From contig JAPLDT010000110.1 in assembly GCA_026391315.1 (NCBI GenBank), positions 1-36,807 of the forward strand: a DNA stretch of 36,807 nt. Reading direction: 5' to 3'. The translations under genes and the position numbers were made by a program. Shown here one piece after another: positions 25,046-32,930 of this stretch (positions within the stretch are counted from its first letter, which is position 1; the number at the start of each line of letters is the position of its first letter). The notes beneath the pieces are model-generated. The model saw only the letters and a list, made by a program, of their open reading frames with translations. It was not told where the DNA came from and did not search any database. The stretch comes from Bacteroidia bacterium (GTDB lineage: Bacteria; Bacteroidota; Bacteroidia; Bacteroidales; Prolixibacteraceae).

Positions 25046-25169
25046 TAATAAATGATTTATTCCATATTATCGTAATTATGATAGTTGACAACTGTCTGCT
25101 ACGTCCCAATGTAAAATCGGGACAGGATGTTCCTAATATCAATGGCAGTGTTTTATATTTACCTGACTT

Positions 25170-25700
25170 TCAATAGATTACTTCGTCGTTCCTCCTCTCA
25201 ATGACAGATACATATCCTCTGTCATAATTGCCATTGTGTGACGATCCATTATCAAATATTGCCACAACAGACTCCCTGTATATTTGTCTGTAGATCAACG
25301 GATTGCTTCGTCGTTCCTCCTACCAATGACAGATTTTGTAATATACTGAATATCAAATAGGTGCAAAAATGTATTTAACAGCTTCATTATGCACAAATAT
25401 TTTCTGTCATCTTCACATTGTGCCCAAATTGGGTGGTGACTCGCAATGACGGTTGTCTGTTGTTCAGTTGGATGAGGCGAGGGCTGGGTCGTAACTCACG
25501 ATTTGTTGTAAATTTTTACCCAGCCCTCGCCTCATCCAAAGCCCCCTTGTGACGGTCGTCATTGCGAACACGAGGCACGAAGTGTGAAGCAATCCGTTGC
25601 ATACTCACGACTCAAAAATACCAAAAACATCATGCAAACAATGGTCGTCCCGCTTTTCCTCCTGAAGGAATGAAGTGTAAAGCAATCTGATGATAAATCT
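25170..25700. repeat. Cluster of GATTGCTTCGTCGTTCCTCC-type repeats
   Basis: Degenerate copies of a widespread intergenic word lie at about 25176-25207 (plus), 25300-25333 (plus), 25555-25600 (inverted, as TCATTGCG...GAAGCAATCCG) and 25660-25695 (inverted). Another fragment is at 22466-22487. The word and its complement (CAATGAC...GAAGCAATC) can pair. Most of the 1.1-kb gap at 24857-25981 consists of this; I see no convincing gene in it. Confidence 0.7.
25468..25539. repeat. 22-bp perfect inverted repeat
   Basis: Arms at 25468-25489 and 25518-25539 are exact reverse complements with the core GAGGCGAGGGCTGGGT. A 28-base AT-rich loop separates them. It lies inside the repeat cluster with no gene on either side within 300 bp, so a terminator role is unlikely. 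Confidence 0.88.
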
Positions 25701-25768
25701 AAACAATCCCTAAATACTATGGATCCGATTATGGCGAATTTTCTTTAAGCAAAGTGACTGGTATAGAA

Positions 25769-25856
25769 TATTGTTCCCACAGACAATCCTCTTTAAGGAA
25801 TAAATTTACTACTTTTATGATTACCAACAACATGAACCAGAACCTATACAACACCC
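25769..25856. repeat. Dispersed non-coding repeat, copy A
   Basis: TATTGTTCCC, AGACAAT, then ACTTTTATGATTACC, then GAACCTAT and CAACACC occur in this order here and again at 28545-28620. Copy A has about 14 extra bases in the middle. Each copy lies 70-130 bp upstream of a gene (25982 and 28693). A 61-codon open frame runs through copy A but is not kept in copy B. Confidence 0.6.
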
Positions 25857-25981
25857 GGTTAGATGTAATTGTATGGTTTTATTGTAGATACATGAGTGTA
25901 ACTAATATTTGGACGATACAACGCATCTATTTTCAATAATAAGTCATCTATAGATTTGAAAAACATATAAATATAAAAATA

Positions 25982-26542
25982 ATGAAAACATTATATTCAC
26001 TAATAATCTGCTTATTCCTTATTCCGTATAGCTGCAAAAAAAGTGATGATTTAGGCACAAACCCTCCTAAGACACCTGAGATGGTTATGTATGATTTTAA
26101 TGACGATTTAGTGAATGACTTTTCAGTTAAATATACACAGGTTACCTGGGATGGCCTAAACGATTGCGGAGATGGAATACATGGAGAAATTACACAATTA
26201 AACCAAAACCCTATATTAAAGAAGCTAAATGATTATTCATTATTCCTTCAGCTTAATGACACTATAAAAAGTGATGTTTCATTACCTGAATATTGGGAAA
26301 AGTATAGTGGAGCAGGCCTAGTTTTCATTTCCAATTCTTCAAAAAACAATCATTTATGGCAAAATGAGTGGGGGATATCAAGCAAGAACCTACAAGATAC
26401 TTATTACTTAGGCATTTCGATTAATAAAAATGGAAGCCAATTGATTGGATGGTTGAAACTAAAAATTGATAAATCTTCCGGACGGATCCAAATAGCCGAC
26501 AAGAAATTTACATCAGGCAATTTCATAGTGATTGACAGATAA
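25982..26542 (+). CDS. Small secreted or lipid-anchored protein of unknown function
   Basis: I do not recognise this 186-residue protein. It has a hydrophobic leader and a possible lipidated Cys18 (LIPYSCKKS; the lipobox is weak at -3). The mature part starts with a Ser/Pro/Thr-rich linker, then VMYDFNDDLVNDFSVKYTQV, a polar region with YLGISINKNGSQLIGWLKLKID near the end. The latter resembles beta-strands of secreted Bacteroidota sandwich proteins. It stands alone, and its base composition is AT-rich relative to the core genes. It has the length and composition of an accessory surface lipoprotein. Confidence 0.65.
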   Translation: MKTLYSLIICLFLIPYSCKKSDDLGTNPPKTPEMVMYDFNDDLVNDFSVKYTQVTWDGLNDCGDGIHGEITQLNQNPILKKLNDYSLFLQLNDTIKSDVSLPEYWEKYSGAGLVFISNSSKNNHLWQNEWGISSKNLQDTYYLGISINKNGSQLIGWLKLKIDKSSGRIQIADKKFTSGNFIVIDR

Positions 26543-26729
26543 AGCACTGACCACAAATGCTATACCGCCCAGCTGGGGCGGTCAGAAAACTTCGGGCAGT
26601 TCGTCCTGCATCAGCTTCGGCACGGCGGATACAGACGCAGCTCCACAATTTCTTACGGCGCATGGTCTCAACCGTGATGGCATTGTGTCAAACGACCCTA
26701 CACGAAAAGTTAAAGCCAAAATATAAGCG

Positions 26730-27095
26730 ATGAACAATTCTGACACGCAAAATCAACGTATTGCAAAAATGACCTTTTCACTGGTCTATCCATTGTATCT
26801 GGCAAAGGTGGAGAAGAAAGGCAGGACAAAAGAAGAATTGAATCAGGTTATAGCGTGGTTAACAGGCTTCAACAACAAAAAACTGCAGGAACTAATAGAA
26901 GAAAATGTAACTTTTGAAACATTCTTCCAGCACGCTTCGCTAAATCCCAATGCATACCTCATCACTGGAGTAATCTGTGGTTGTCGTGTGGAGGAAATCG
27001 AGAATCCTTTGACCCGGCAGGTTCGGTATATGGATAAGTTGGTGGATGAGTTGGCCAAGGGAAGGAAGTTGGAGAAGATATTACGCAGCTCGTAG
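26730..27095 (+). CDS. DUF2200 family protein
   Basis: The 121-residue protein matches the DUF2200 pattern almost end to end: RIAKMTFSLVYPLYLAKVEKKGRTKEEL, VIAWLTGFNNKKLQELIEE, FETFFQHASLNPNAYLITG, and VRYMDKLVDELAKGRKLEKIL. The function is not known. It is a small cytoplasmic protein. Just after its stop, at 27111-27127, is a copy of the 17-bp word that flanks the HEPN/MNT pair, with GCCCAAC at its core. The 187 bp before it are noticeably GC-rich. Confidence 0.85.
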   Translation: MNNSDTQNQRIAKMTFSLVYPLYLAKVEKKGRTKEELNQVIAWLTGFNNKKLQELIEENVTFETFFQHASLNPNAYLITGVICGCRVEEIENPLTRQVRYMDKLVDELAKGRKLEKILRSS

Positions 27096-27110
27096 GAAAC
27101 AGGGATAAAT

Positions 27111-27127
27111 ATCAATGTGGCCCAACA
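27111..27127 (+). repeat. 17-bp ATCAAYGTGGCCYAACA word, third copy
   Basis: ATCAATGTGGCCCAACA differs at one position from the inverted copy at 9832-9848 and at two from the copy at 10591-10607. In each case it sits at the edge of a short gene or gene pair. GCCCAAC matches the RYYYAAC core of integron attC sites. Confidence 0.6.
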
Positions 27128-27221
27128 AACGCTCCTGTAGAATACCCTAAGCAACCGGCTTAATCCAACTCGGCTTTTTTTAACTCCCCCTGCTCTTCTT
27201 TTTGCCAATTTTTGCTAACAA

Positions 27222-27253
27222 TTTGCCTTTCAGCAGTATTTTACATAAATTTG
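27222..27253 (+). promoter_or_regulatory. Bacteroidota promoter of the thioredoxin-domain lipoprotein gene
   Basis: TTTG at 27222-27225, a 20-bp spacer and TAAATTTG at 27246-27253 match the consensus of the phylum exactly. The transcript would start near 27260, giving about 53 bases of leader to the ATG at 27313. Confidence 0.78.
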
Positions 27254-27312
27254 GGGAAACCTAAAATATAACGCTGATACGTAATTCTCCATTGTCTAAA
27301 AACTGCCTAATC

Positions 27313-28518
27313 ATGAAAAGGAAAGTCATATTCATTTCTTTACTGGTAATTATTGCCGCTTGTAATAATCAAACAAACAAGTCTTCTCAATCCTCAACCA
27401 GGACAATCACCATACAACTAAACGGAAAGAAATATGATCAATTAATTTTCAGAGTAGATGTGGGGGGACCAAATCATTCAATGAGCGCCAAATTCTTTCC
27501 CGGGAAAACTAACGATGGTCACAAATGGGCATTTAGCATTCCTGATTCAATTGATGAAGTGGCTGTAAATTATGCCATCCTATACAGGCCTTTTGATTTA
27601 AATACGAATACTCTTTATTGCGTTAAATTTAAGGGTATTGCTGCAAATGATTCATCTCACTACAACTATGTTTTTGACGAAAAGAATCCCAATGTGGAAG
27701 CAACTTATCTTGAAACATCAGGACGTAAAGGAGTTCGTGGAGATGGTAATTATTTTATGGTAAACGATACAACAATTATTGATGGCCTCTCCCGTTCAGA
27801 GGATTTATTCAAGGTCAATTTCAAGGGGAAAGATACTGAGTTGGAATTGAGTATGAAATATCGCGCATTCAGTTTCCTGGATATGGCAAATTATAAAACT
27901 TCTTTTGCAGAAAAAGATTCTATCAGCCGAAAATACCTTGATTCAAATTATCTCATGAACATGTTTAATGAAATGGCCAGGGATTTTAAGAGTATTGGCA
28001 ATGCAAAAAAGATCTTTTATAACTTTTCAGAAAGAAACAGGACCTCAGGTTGCGGCAAGAGCATTGGCAGTTATATTAAGCTATATACATCAGCTTTTGA
28101 GAATGTTTTGTTAACCAATACCGCTTCAGGTTTATTGGAACCAATTATTCTGGATTCCACAAAATTCAATTTATTAATATTCTCGGCATCCTGGTGTGGT
28201 CACTGCCACAAATTAATACCAATGCTTAAAGATGTTTATAATGATTTGAATGCCAATCTCAATATGGTCTATATTTCTGTAGATGAATACAAGAATAATA
28301 TTGAAAATTGGAAAAAATTAATGAAAGACAACAGCATCCCATGGCGAAGCTTATTCTCAACCGGCCACGCAAAAGACATTGAAGATAAATATGATGCACA
28401 TAGCATTCCACATGCGCTGCTTGTTTATCCTGACAAATCAGTAGAAAAGATCGATCTTAGAATCAAAGAAGATAGAGAGAAACTTTATCGATTGGTTCAA
28501 CAAAAGAGAAATAATTGA
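27313..28518 (+). CDS. Lipoprotein with C-terminal thioredoxin-like domain (TlpA/ResA type)
   Basis: The start at 27313 (MKRKVIFISLLVIIAAC) gives a clear lipobox with Cys17 and a 401-residue product. The first 260 residues are a beta-rich domain I do not recognise. The last 140 carry a thioredoxin fold with Cys295-Gly-His-Cys298 (FSASWCGHCHKLIP) and the cis-proline segment HSIPHALLVY. Such proteins reduce or isomerise disulfides on the periplasmic side of a membrane in Bacteroidota. Its own strong promoter lies just upstream. Its partner substrate is unknown. A short in-frame extension upstream to 27292 begins before the natural leader and is rejected. Confidence 0.85.
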   Translation: MKRKVIFISLLVIIAACNNQTNKSSQSSTRTITIQLNGKKYDQLIFRVDVGGPNHSMSAKFFPGKTNDGHKWAFSIPDSIDEVAVNYAILYRPFDLNTNTLYCVKFKGIAANDSSHYNYVFDEKNPNVEATYLETSGRKGVRGDGNYFMVNDTTIIDGLSRSEDLFKVNFKGKDTELELSMKYRAFSFLDMANYKTSFAEKDSISRKYLDSNYLMNMFNEMARDFKSIGNAKKIFYNFSERNRTSGCGKSIGSYIKLYTSAFENVLLTNTASGLLEPIILDSTKFNLLIFSASWCGHCHKLIPMLKDVYNDLNANLNMVYISVDEYKNNIENWKKLMKDNSIPWRSLFSTGHAKDIEDKYDAHSIPHALLVYPDKSVEKIDLRIKEDREKLYRLVQQKRNN

Positions 28519-28544
28519 GAATAAGAACAGTGAATGTCATAGGG

Positions 28545-28620
28545 TATTGTTCCCAAAGACAATATAATTTGATACTTTTATGATTACCGACAATATAAAG
28601 CTGAACCTATGCAACACCTG
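28545..28620. repeat. Dispersed non-coding repeat, copy B
   Basis: This is the second copy of the 25769-25856 element, with TATTGTTCCC, AGACAAT, ACTTTTATGATTACC, GAACCTAT and CAACACC in the same order. It precedes the nuclease-like gene at 28693. Confidence 0.6.
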
Positions 28621-28692
28621 GAAAGATGCATGTTTATGGACTTATTGTACATAAACGAGTTACCTGCATCCCTATGATGACAGCAGAAGTAA

Positions 28693-30081
28693 ATGGAGAA
28701 AATTGAAATGGACAGTTTAGTAAGACCGCGATTAAATGATTTTCATAATCTTCCTTTTACACAAGAGGAGGTTGACTTTGGCATACCATTTCTTGACGAA
28801 GATGTTCCATTATATGTTGACCCATTTTTACTTTGGAAATCACCTTCAATGCAAGACAATTCACTTCATACAGCTTTGACTAATTCATTTAACCACCTTG
28901 GACAACTTTTTCTTAAGGGAAGTGAAAAGGAGGCAACAGAATATTTAATACTTTCATCTGAATGTCAAGAAGTAGGTTTAGGTAATTCAAAAACTAAAGT
29001 AGGCAAACAGATTGGTGCAAAGACAGCGACCGACATATTAAAACTGTACAAAAATATTCCACAAATCACGAAATCTGGCTTTATACACTTTGAGGAAATA
29101 CAGTTATTTGTTGACAGCATTTCAAAAGACAGAATTAGCGATATCACTTGTAACTTTATAAAGTCCTTTCTAATTGACTTTACTATTGAGCAATGTGAAA
29201 AACATAAAATACCAATAGAAAAGGTTACAGTTACAAATGTTTACGACTACAAAAAAAATAAATTTCTTTCAGAGGAAGTTTACTTGCCCATTAACCCCAA
29301 AGACATATCTCCCATTCTTTTAGTCCCTAAAAGATGGTTAAGGTTTCTGCCTTGGATAAACTATGATGATTATTTTGGTGGATACATTTCCAAGCTTGTT
29401 TCTGACCCGAACAAATTTCCAGACAGAGTATCTCTTTTAAACTACAATAGAGAGAATTATGATGTTGTCCAAACCTATATCAAGCTAAAAGAAAAACATG
29501 CCTTTGATTGTAAGAATGATCCATTGTTTAAGTCTCTACCGATTATTTCAGCAAATCGCAAACTCAAAGAGATAATTGCTTTACCCTCAGGCAATCTAAA
29601 CAAAAGCGACAAAATATATGAAGACACAATTTGTCAAATGCTTGCATCACTCCTTTATCCGCAACTTGACTTCGCAGAACAGCAAAGCAGAACAGATTCT
29701 GGTGTGTTGATTCGTGATTTAATTTTTTACAATAATCGTTCTTACGATTTCCTTAAAGACATATACGACCTTTATAGTTGCAGACAAATTGTTGTTGAGT
29801 TAAAGAATGTAAAGGAAGTTGAGAGGGAACACATTAACCAAGTTAACCGTTACTTAAATCAACAGTTTGGTAACTTTGGAATTATCTTTACAAGAAATCC
29901 CCCACCAAAGAATATTTATAAAAACACTCTTGATTTATGGGCTGGACAGAGAAAGTGTATTCTCATACTATCTGACGATGATTTAAAATTAATGTGTAAA
30001 ATATTCCAAGGCAAACAACGACTTCCTATTGATGTAATCAAGATGAAGTATGTTGAATTTTCAAGAGATTGTGCATCATAA
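28693..30081 (+). CDS. PD-(D/E)XK nuclease-like protein of an unassigned family
   Basis: This 462-residue cytoplasmic protein has an unrecognised N-terminal part of about 300 residues. It begins VRPRLNDFHNLPFTQEEVDF and LYVDPFLLWKSPSMQDNSLH. It ends in what reads as a PD-(D/E)XK core: Glu-rich helix (LDFAEQQSRTDSG), Asp342 in VLIRDLIFYN, Glu369-x-Lys371 in IVVELKN, and Gln383-x3-Tyr387 in NQVNRY, with the strand FGIIFTR. That order and spacing are characteristic of the superfamily. A small gene follows 11 bp later. A two-gene DNA- or phage-directed system is my inference; no known defence family fits that I can name. Confidence 0.7.
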   Translation: MEKIEMDSLVRPRLNDFHNLPFTQEEVDFGIPFLDEDVPLYVDPFLLWKSPSMQDNSLHTALTNSFNHLGQLFLKGSEKEATEYLILSSECQEVGLGNSKTKVGKQIGAKTATDILKLYKNIPQITKSGFIHFEEIQLFVDSISKDRISDITCNFIKSFLIDFTIEQCEKHKIPIEKVTVTNVYDYKKNKFLSEEVYLPINPKDISPILLVPKRWLRFLPWINYDDYFGGYISKLVSDPNKFPDRVSLLNYNRENYDVVQTYIKLKEKHAFDCKNDPLFKSLPIISANRKLKEIIALPSGNLNKSDKIYEDTICQMLASLLYPQLDFAEQQSRTDSGVLIRDLIFYNNRSYDFLKDIYDLYSCRQIVVELKNVKEVEREHINQVNRYLNQQFGNFGIIFTRNPPPKNIYKNTLDLWAGQRKCILILSDDDLKLMCKIFQGKQRLPIDVIKMKYVEFSRDCAS

Positions 30082-30092
30082 AAATAAATAAA

Positions 30093-30491
30093 ATGGCAAA
30101 AAAAGAATCAAATAAAAAATTACCAACGGAAGCTGAAATTGCAGCTTACCAAATGTTAGCTAAACTTTTGGATTCAAGTTTCATTGAATTAAAAGAATTT
30201 TCAAAAAAGAAACCTGACGAGTTACTCAATAAGTTTAAAGTCACATCTTTAAACAGAATTTTATCTCCTATTAAAGATGTAATGCGAAATGAACCAACCG
30301 CGTTATTCTTGGATCTACTTGATGAAGATACGATACCGTCATACAGTGATGCGGTTTTAATAATTGCTCAATTTCAAGCTGCTATGAAACAATTCAGAAG
30401 TGTCTACTTCGGACGAGCAGAAAGACATAGTGACTCAAGATGGTTTACACAAGAAAAACCTGGAACACATCTCGGTGCAAATGATTATTAA
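30093..30491 (+). CDS. Small helical partner of the nuclease-like protein, unknown function
   Basis: I do not recognise this 132-residue protein. From the ATG at 30093 (MAKKESNKKLPTEAEIAAYQ) it is mostly charged helix, with LAKLLDSSFIELKEFSKKKPDELLNKF in the first half and DVMRNEPTALFLDLLDEDTIPSYSDAVLII in the second, then a positively charged tail HSDSRWF. It has no membrane helix. It begins 11 bp after the nuclease gene, so the two are almost certainly co-transcribed. A regulator, inhibitor or specificity subunit would all fit. Confidence 0.7.
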   Translation: MAKKESNKKLPTEAEIAAYQMLAKLLDSSFIELKEFSKKKPDELLNKFKVTSLNRILSPIKDVMRNEPTALFLDLLDEDTIPSYSDAVLIIAQFQAAMKQFRSVYFGRAERHSDSRWFTQEKPGTHLGANDY

Positions 30492-30636
30492 TAAAAAAAG
30501 GGCAGCAGATAATTACTAAGTGTCTGTAGTTGAGGGACGAAACCCAACATGAAGCCCTGTTGCACGAAATCCCCCTCGCTGGCGCTTAAAGCGTGGGAGA
30601 CGCTAGTGGTCAGCTAAAATAACATCACCCCTACCA

Positions 30637-31617
30637 ATGATCATAGAAAACATAAACCCATTTGACGGACAACATTGCGAAACAACCGCAACCGGAACGT
30701 TACTGCGACAACTCGGTATTGAACTTTCCGAACCAATGCTTTTTGGTTTGGGCGAAGGACTTGGATTTATCTTTTGGAACATGAAGACGATGGATATTCC
30801 ATTCATCGGTGGACGGATAAAACCAGACGCGCTAACAGAAAATATTGCAAGAAACCTGAATCTCGAATTGACAGTCAAGGAAACCGCCTCGCCGCAAAAG
30901 GCCTGGGAGAGCGTAAAGGAACTGATCGACAAGGGAAAAATTGTTGGTCTAAAACTGGACTGTTACCATCTGGAATATTTTTCCAGACCATTTCATTTTG
31001 CAGGGCACTATGCCGCACTTTATGGTTACGACAACGAAAACGCTTACTTGGTGGACACAAAACAACAAGGCGGACAGGTGATGACATCCTTGAAAAGTTT
31101 GGTATTGGCAAGAGCCGAAAAAGGGCCAATGTCATCCAAGAATTTGTATTACACTTTGCAAAAGACTGGCACGAAATTTGATTTAAAAACTGCTATACTT
31201 ACTGCAATAAGAAACAATGCCACCGAATACATCCATCCACCCATTACGAATATTGGCTACAAAGGAATTTTGAAAACGAGCTCAGAGATAGTTAAATGGT
31301 TCAAGACAAGTAAAGATATCGAAAACGACTTCAAAACAACTGCAATGCTTATGGAAAAAGCAGGAACGGGCGGAGCGCTATTTCGGAACTTGTACAGGGA
31401 CTTTTTAAAGGAGAGTTATGACCTGCTCCAGCTTGACAAACTTAAAGCAGGACACGAAGCATTTGTGGAAATCGCAGCGCTTTGGAGCTCCGTTTCGGAT
31501 TTGTTCGAAAAGGTGGGTGAAACAAGAGATTTTAAATACATTCAACAAGCATCAGAAATTTTAAAAACAATTTCGGAAAAAGAAAAAAAGGCGATGGAAA
31601 TGTTGGCGACAATATAG
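30637..31617 (+). CDS. BtrH_N / DUF4872 family protein (butirosin BtrH-like)
   Basis: The 326-residue protein has the papain-like BtrH N-terminal domain: NPFDGQHCETTATGTLLRQLG with candidate nucleophile Cys14, MLFGLGEGLGFIFW, and GHYAALYGYDNENAYLVDTKQQG with candidate His. The C-terminal half, about 200-326, is helical and matches DUF4872. Known: BtrH transfers an acyl side chain from a carrier protein to an aminoglycoside in butirosin synthesis; related proteins occur near peptide and lipid biosynthesis genes. No carrier protein, ligase or sugar gene is nearby, so the substrate is open. It could also be a peptidase-like member of the same fold. Confidence 0.8.
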   Translation: MIIENINPFDGQHCETTATGTLLRQLGIELSEPMLFGLGEGLGFIFWNMKTMDIPFIGGRIKPDALTENIARNLNLELTVKETASPQKAWESVKELIDKGKIVGLKLDCYHLEYFSRPFHFAGHYAALYGYDNENAYLVDTKQQGGQVMTSLKSLVLARAEKGPMSSKNLYYTLQKTGTKFDLKTAILTAIRNNATEYIHPPITNIGYKGILKTSSEIVKWFKTSKDIENDFKTTAMLMEKAGTGGALFRNLYRDFLKESYDLLQLDKLKAGHEAFVEIAALWSSVSDLFEKVGETRDFKYIQQASEILKTISEKEKKAMEMLATI

Positions 31618-31689
31618 CCGAACCCCGCTGGCGAAGATTTGTAATTTTAGATCCAACAAAACCAAAAAACTGTATGCAATTTAATAATG

Positions 31690-31890
31690 TATGCAATTCA
31701 ACCCTTTCGGGGTTGCAGAATCCTTGGTCTCATCTACACCCCCGGTTTCACCGGGGGTTATTGACATTCAAGTCCTTCAGACTTCTTGATTGGAAAAACC
31801 CTGAAAGGGGTTTAATATGAATAACCCCCGGTGAAACCGGGGGTCCGAAGCAAAGACCAAGATCAAGAACCCCGACGCGGGTTCAACTAT
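31690..31890. repeat. Nested hairpin element with perfect 25-bp inverted arms
   Basis: Arms at 31738-31762 and 31820-31844 are exact reverse complements, and each arm also folds on itself (ACCCCCGGT...ACCGGGGGT). Outside these, CTTGGTCT at about 31723-31730 pairs with AGACCAAG at about 31855-31862, and an AACCCTTTCGGGGTT-type hairpin opens the element. It fills most of the 313-bp gap after the BtrH-like gene. It has no open frame and no transposase. Confidence 0.8.
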
Positions 31891-31930
31891 AGTTTTTATT
31901 AATTTAAATACTTTCTCAATCTGTTTTAGT

Positions 31931-32053
31931 ATGAGAAAATTAATTATTCTGTTCTTCGTCCTATCATCCTCCTTCTTGTTTGGGCAAGAAAAAACCATCT
32001 GGTGCAATGGCGTAACCGTTTGGACGCTGAATCCTGAACATCTTATATATTGA
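31931..32053 (+). pseudogene. Truncated duplicate of a secretion leader (remnant)
   Basis: This 40-codon frame opens MRKLIILFFVLSSSFLFGQE and soon diverges, ending at TGA (32051-32053). It is nearly the same as the leader of the thioredoxin-like protein at 32931 (MKKLIVLFFVLSSCFLFGQE). The DNA differs at about 7 of the first 63 positions, and the 10 bases before the ATG (CTGTTTTAG-) are shared too. I take it as a partial duplication that copied the start region only. Confidence 0.7.
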
Positions 32054-32066
32054 ACAATAAAGCAAT

Positions 32067-32597
32067 ATGAATTCATTATTTATCGAAACGTTAGTCTCTT
32101 CTATCCCGCATCCTTCCACGCATGAAAAACTGAAACCTTACGAACCGCTGATCGGTGATTGGGATTTTGATTGGGTAGAACATAACCAGGACGGTACATC
32201 ATGGAAAGTTCCCGGCGAGTGGTTCTTTTCGTGGATTCTTGAGGGTAGGGCTATTCAGGACAACTGGATATGTCCAGGCCGGTCATTGCGAAACACAGGG
32301 AAATACCCGACAGGGCAGTACGGAACTACCATTCGGTTTTACGACGAAAACGACGATCGTGTAAAGGTCGTCTGGATTGGTGCAATTAATACGCAAATTA
32401 ACCTGTTTAATGTTACTTTCCTGGATAATCAGATCATTCAGCAAGAAGTAGCGATTGGAGAGAAATCAAGTCTGGCAAAATGGGTGTTTAGAGACATAAA
32501 ACCGGAATCGTTTAAATGGGCGGCATACCAATCGGAGGACAAAGGGAATAAGTGGAATTTGATACAGGAAGTGTTCGCCAAAAGAAAAACAACATAA
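32067..32597 (+). CDS. DUF1579-like / lipocalin-like protein of unknown function
   Basis: The 176-residue protein has no signal peptide. LKPYEPLIGDWDFDWVEHN followed by a WFFSWILEGRAIQDNWI segment, then GTTIRFYDENDDRVKVVWIGAIN and NLIQEVFAKRK at the end follow the pattern of DUF1579 and related small beta-barrels. In these the GxW motif opens the barrel, and several bind hydrophobic ligands. I rank this as a fold-level assignment only. It sits 13 bp after the leader remnant, so it may now be expressed from that duplicated promoter region. Confidence 0.65.
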   Translation: MNSLFIETLVSSIPHPSTHEKLKPYEPLIGDWDFDWVEHNQDGTSWKVPGEWFFSWILEGRAIQDNWICPGRSLRNTGKYPTGQYGTTIRFYDENDDRVKVVWIGAINTQINLFNVTFLDNQIIQQEVAIGEKSSLAKWVFRDIKPESFKWAAYQSEDKGNKWNLIQEVFAKRKTT

Positions 32598-32631
32598 CCG
32601 TTTTCCCCCTTAGCGTGGGAAATTTTAGAAG

Positions 32632-32880
32632 CTGTTTAAATTTCTTACACAGAGAATTTATTACTCCTTAATTAAACTAAAAATGGTTTTGAAATTCTCG
32701 CTTTAGTTAAAATACGCTTGAGGAAACAACGAGTTACACTGAGAGAAAAATCGCTTGCAATTTTCCAACTCTGTGTAACTCCGGGGTTTCTCTCATGAAA
32801 ATACCTAATTGCAGAAATTTCTATAAACCTTATATTTTCGATTAATTGACAATTATTCTCTGTGTAATATTTTTAAACAG
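32632..32880. repeat. Imperfect inverted repeat flanking ACACAGAG words
   Basis: CTGTTTAAATTTC followed by TTACACAGAGAAT (32632-32657) recurs inverted at 32855-32880, with 23 of 26 positions matching. A second inner pair uses GAGTTACAC and GTGTAACTC (about 32728 and 32776). It fills most of the 333-bp gap before the 32931 gene. No gene is visible in it. Confidence 0.7.
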
Positions 32881-32930
32881 TCTCCTAGATCACAGTAAAA
32901 ATAAGTCATCAAAATTAAATCTGTTTTAGC

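Noticed and set aside
25754-25939. A 61-codon open frame in the gap after trxB
   Set aside because: It lies in a dispersed repeat whose second copy (28545) does not keep the frame, and its composition is not protein-like.
26532-26726. A 64-codon frame between the lipoprotein and DUF2200 genes
   Set aside because: It overlaps the previous stop, covers a GC-rich patch with a hairpin, and resembles no family.
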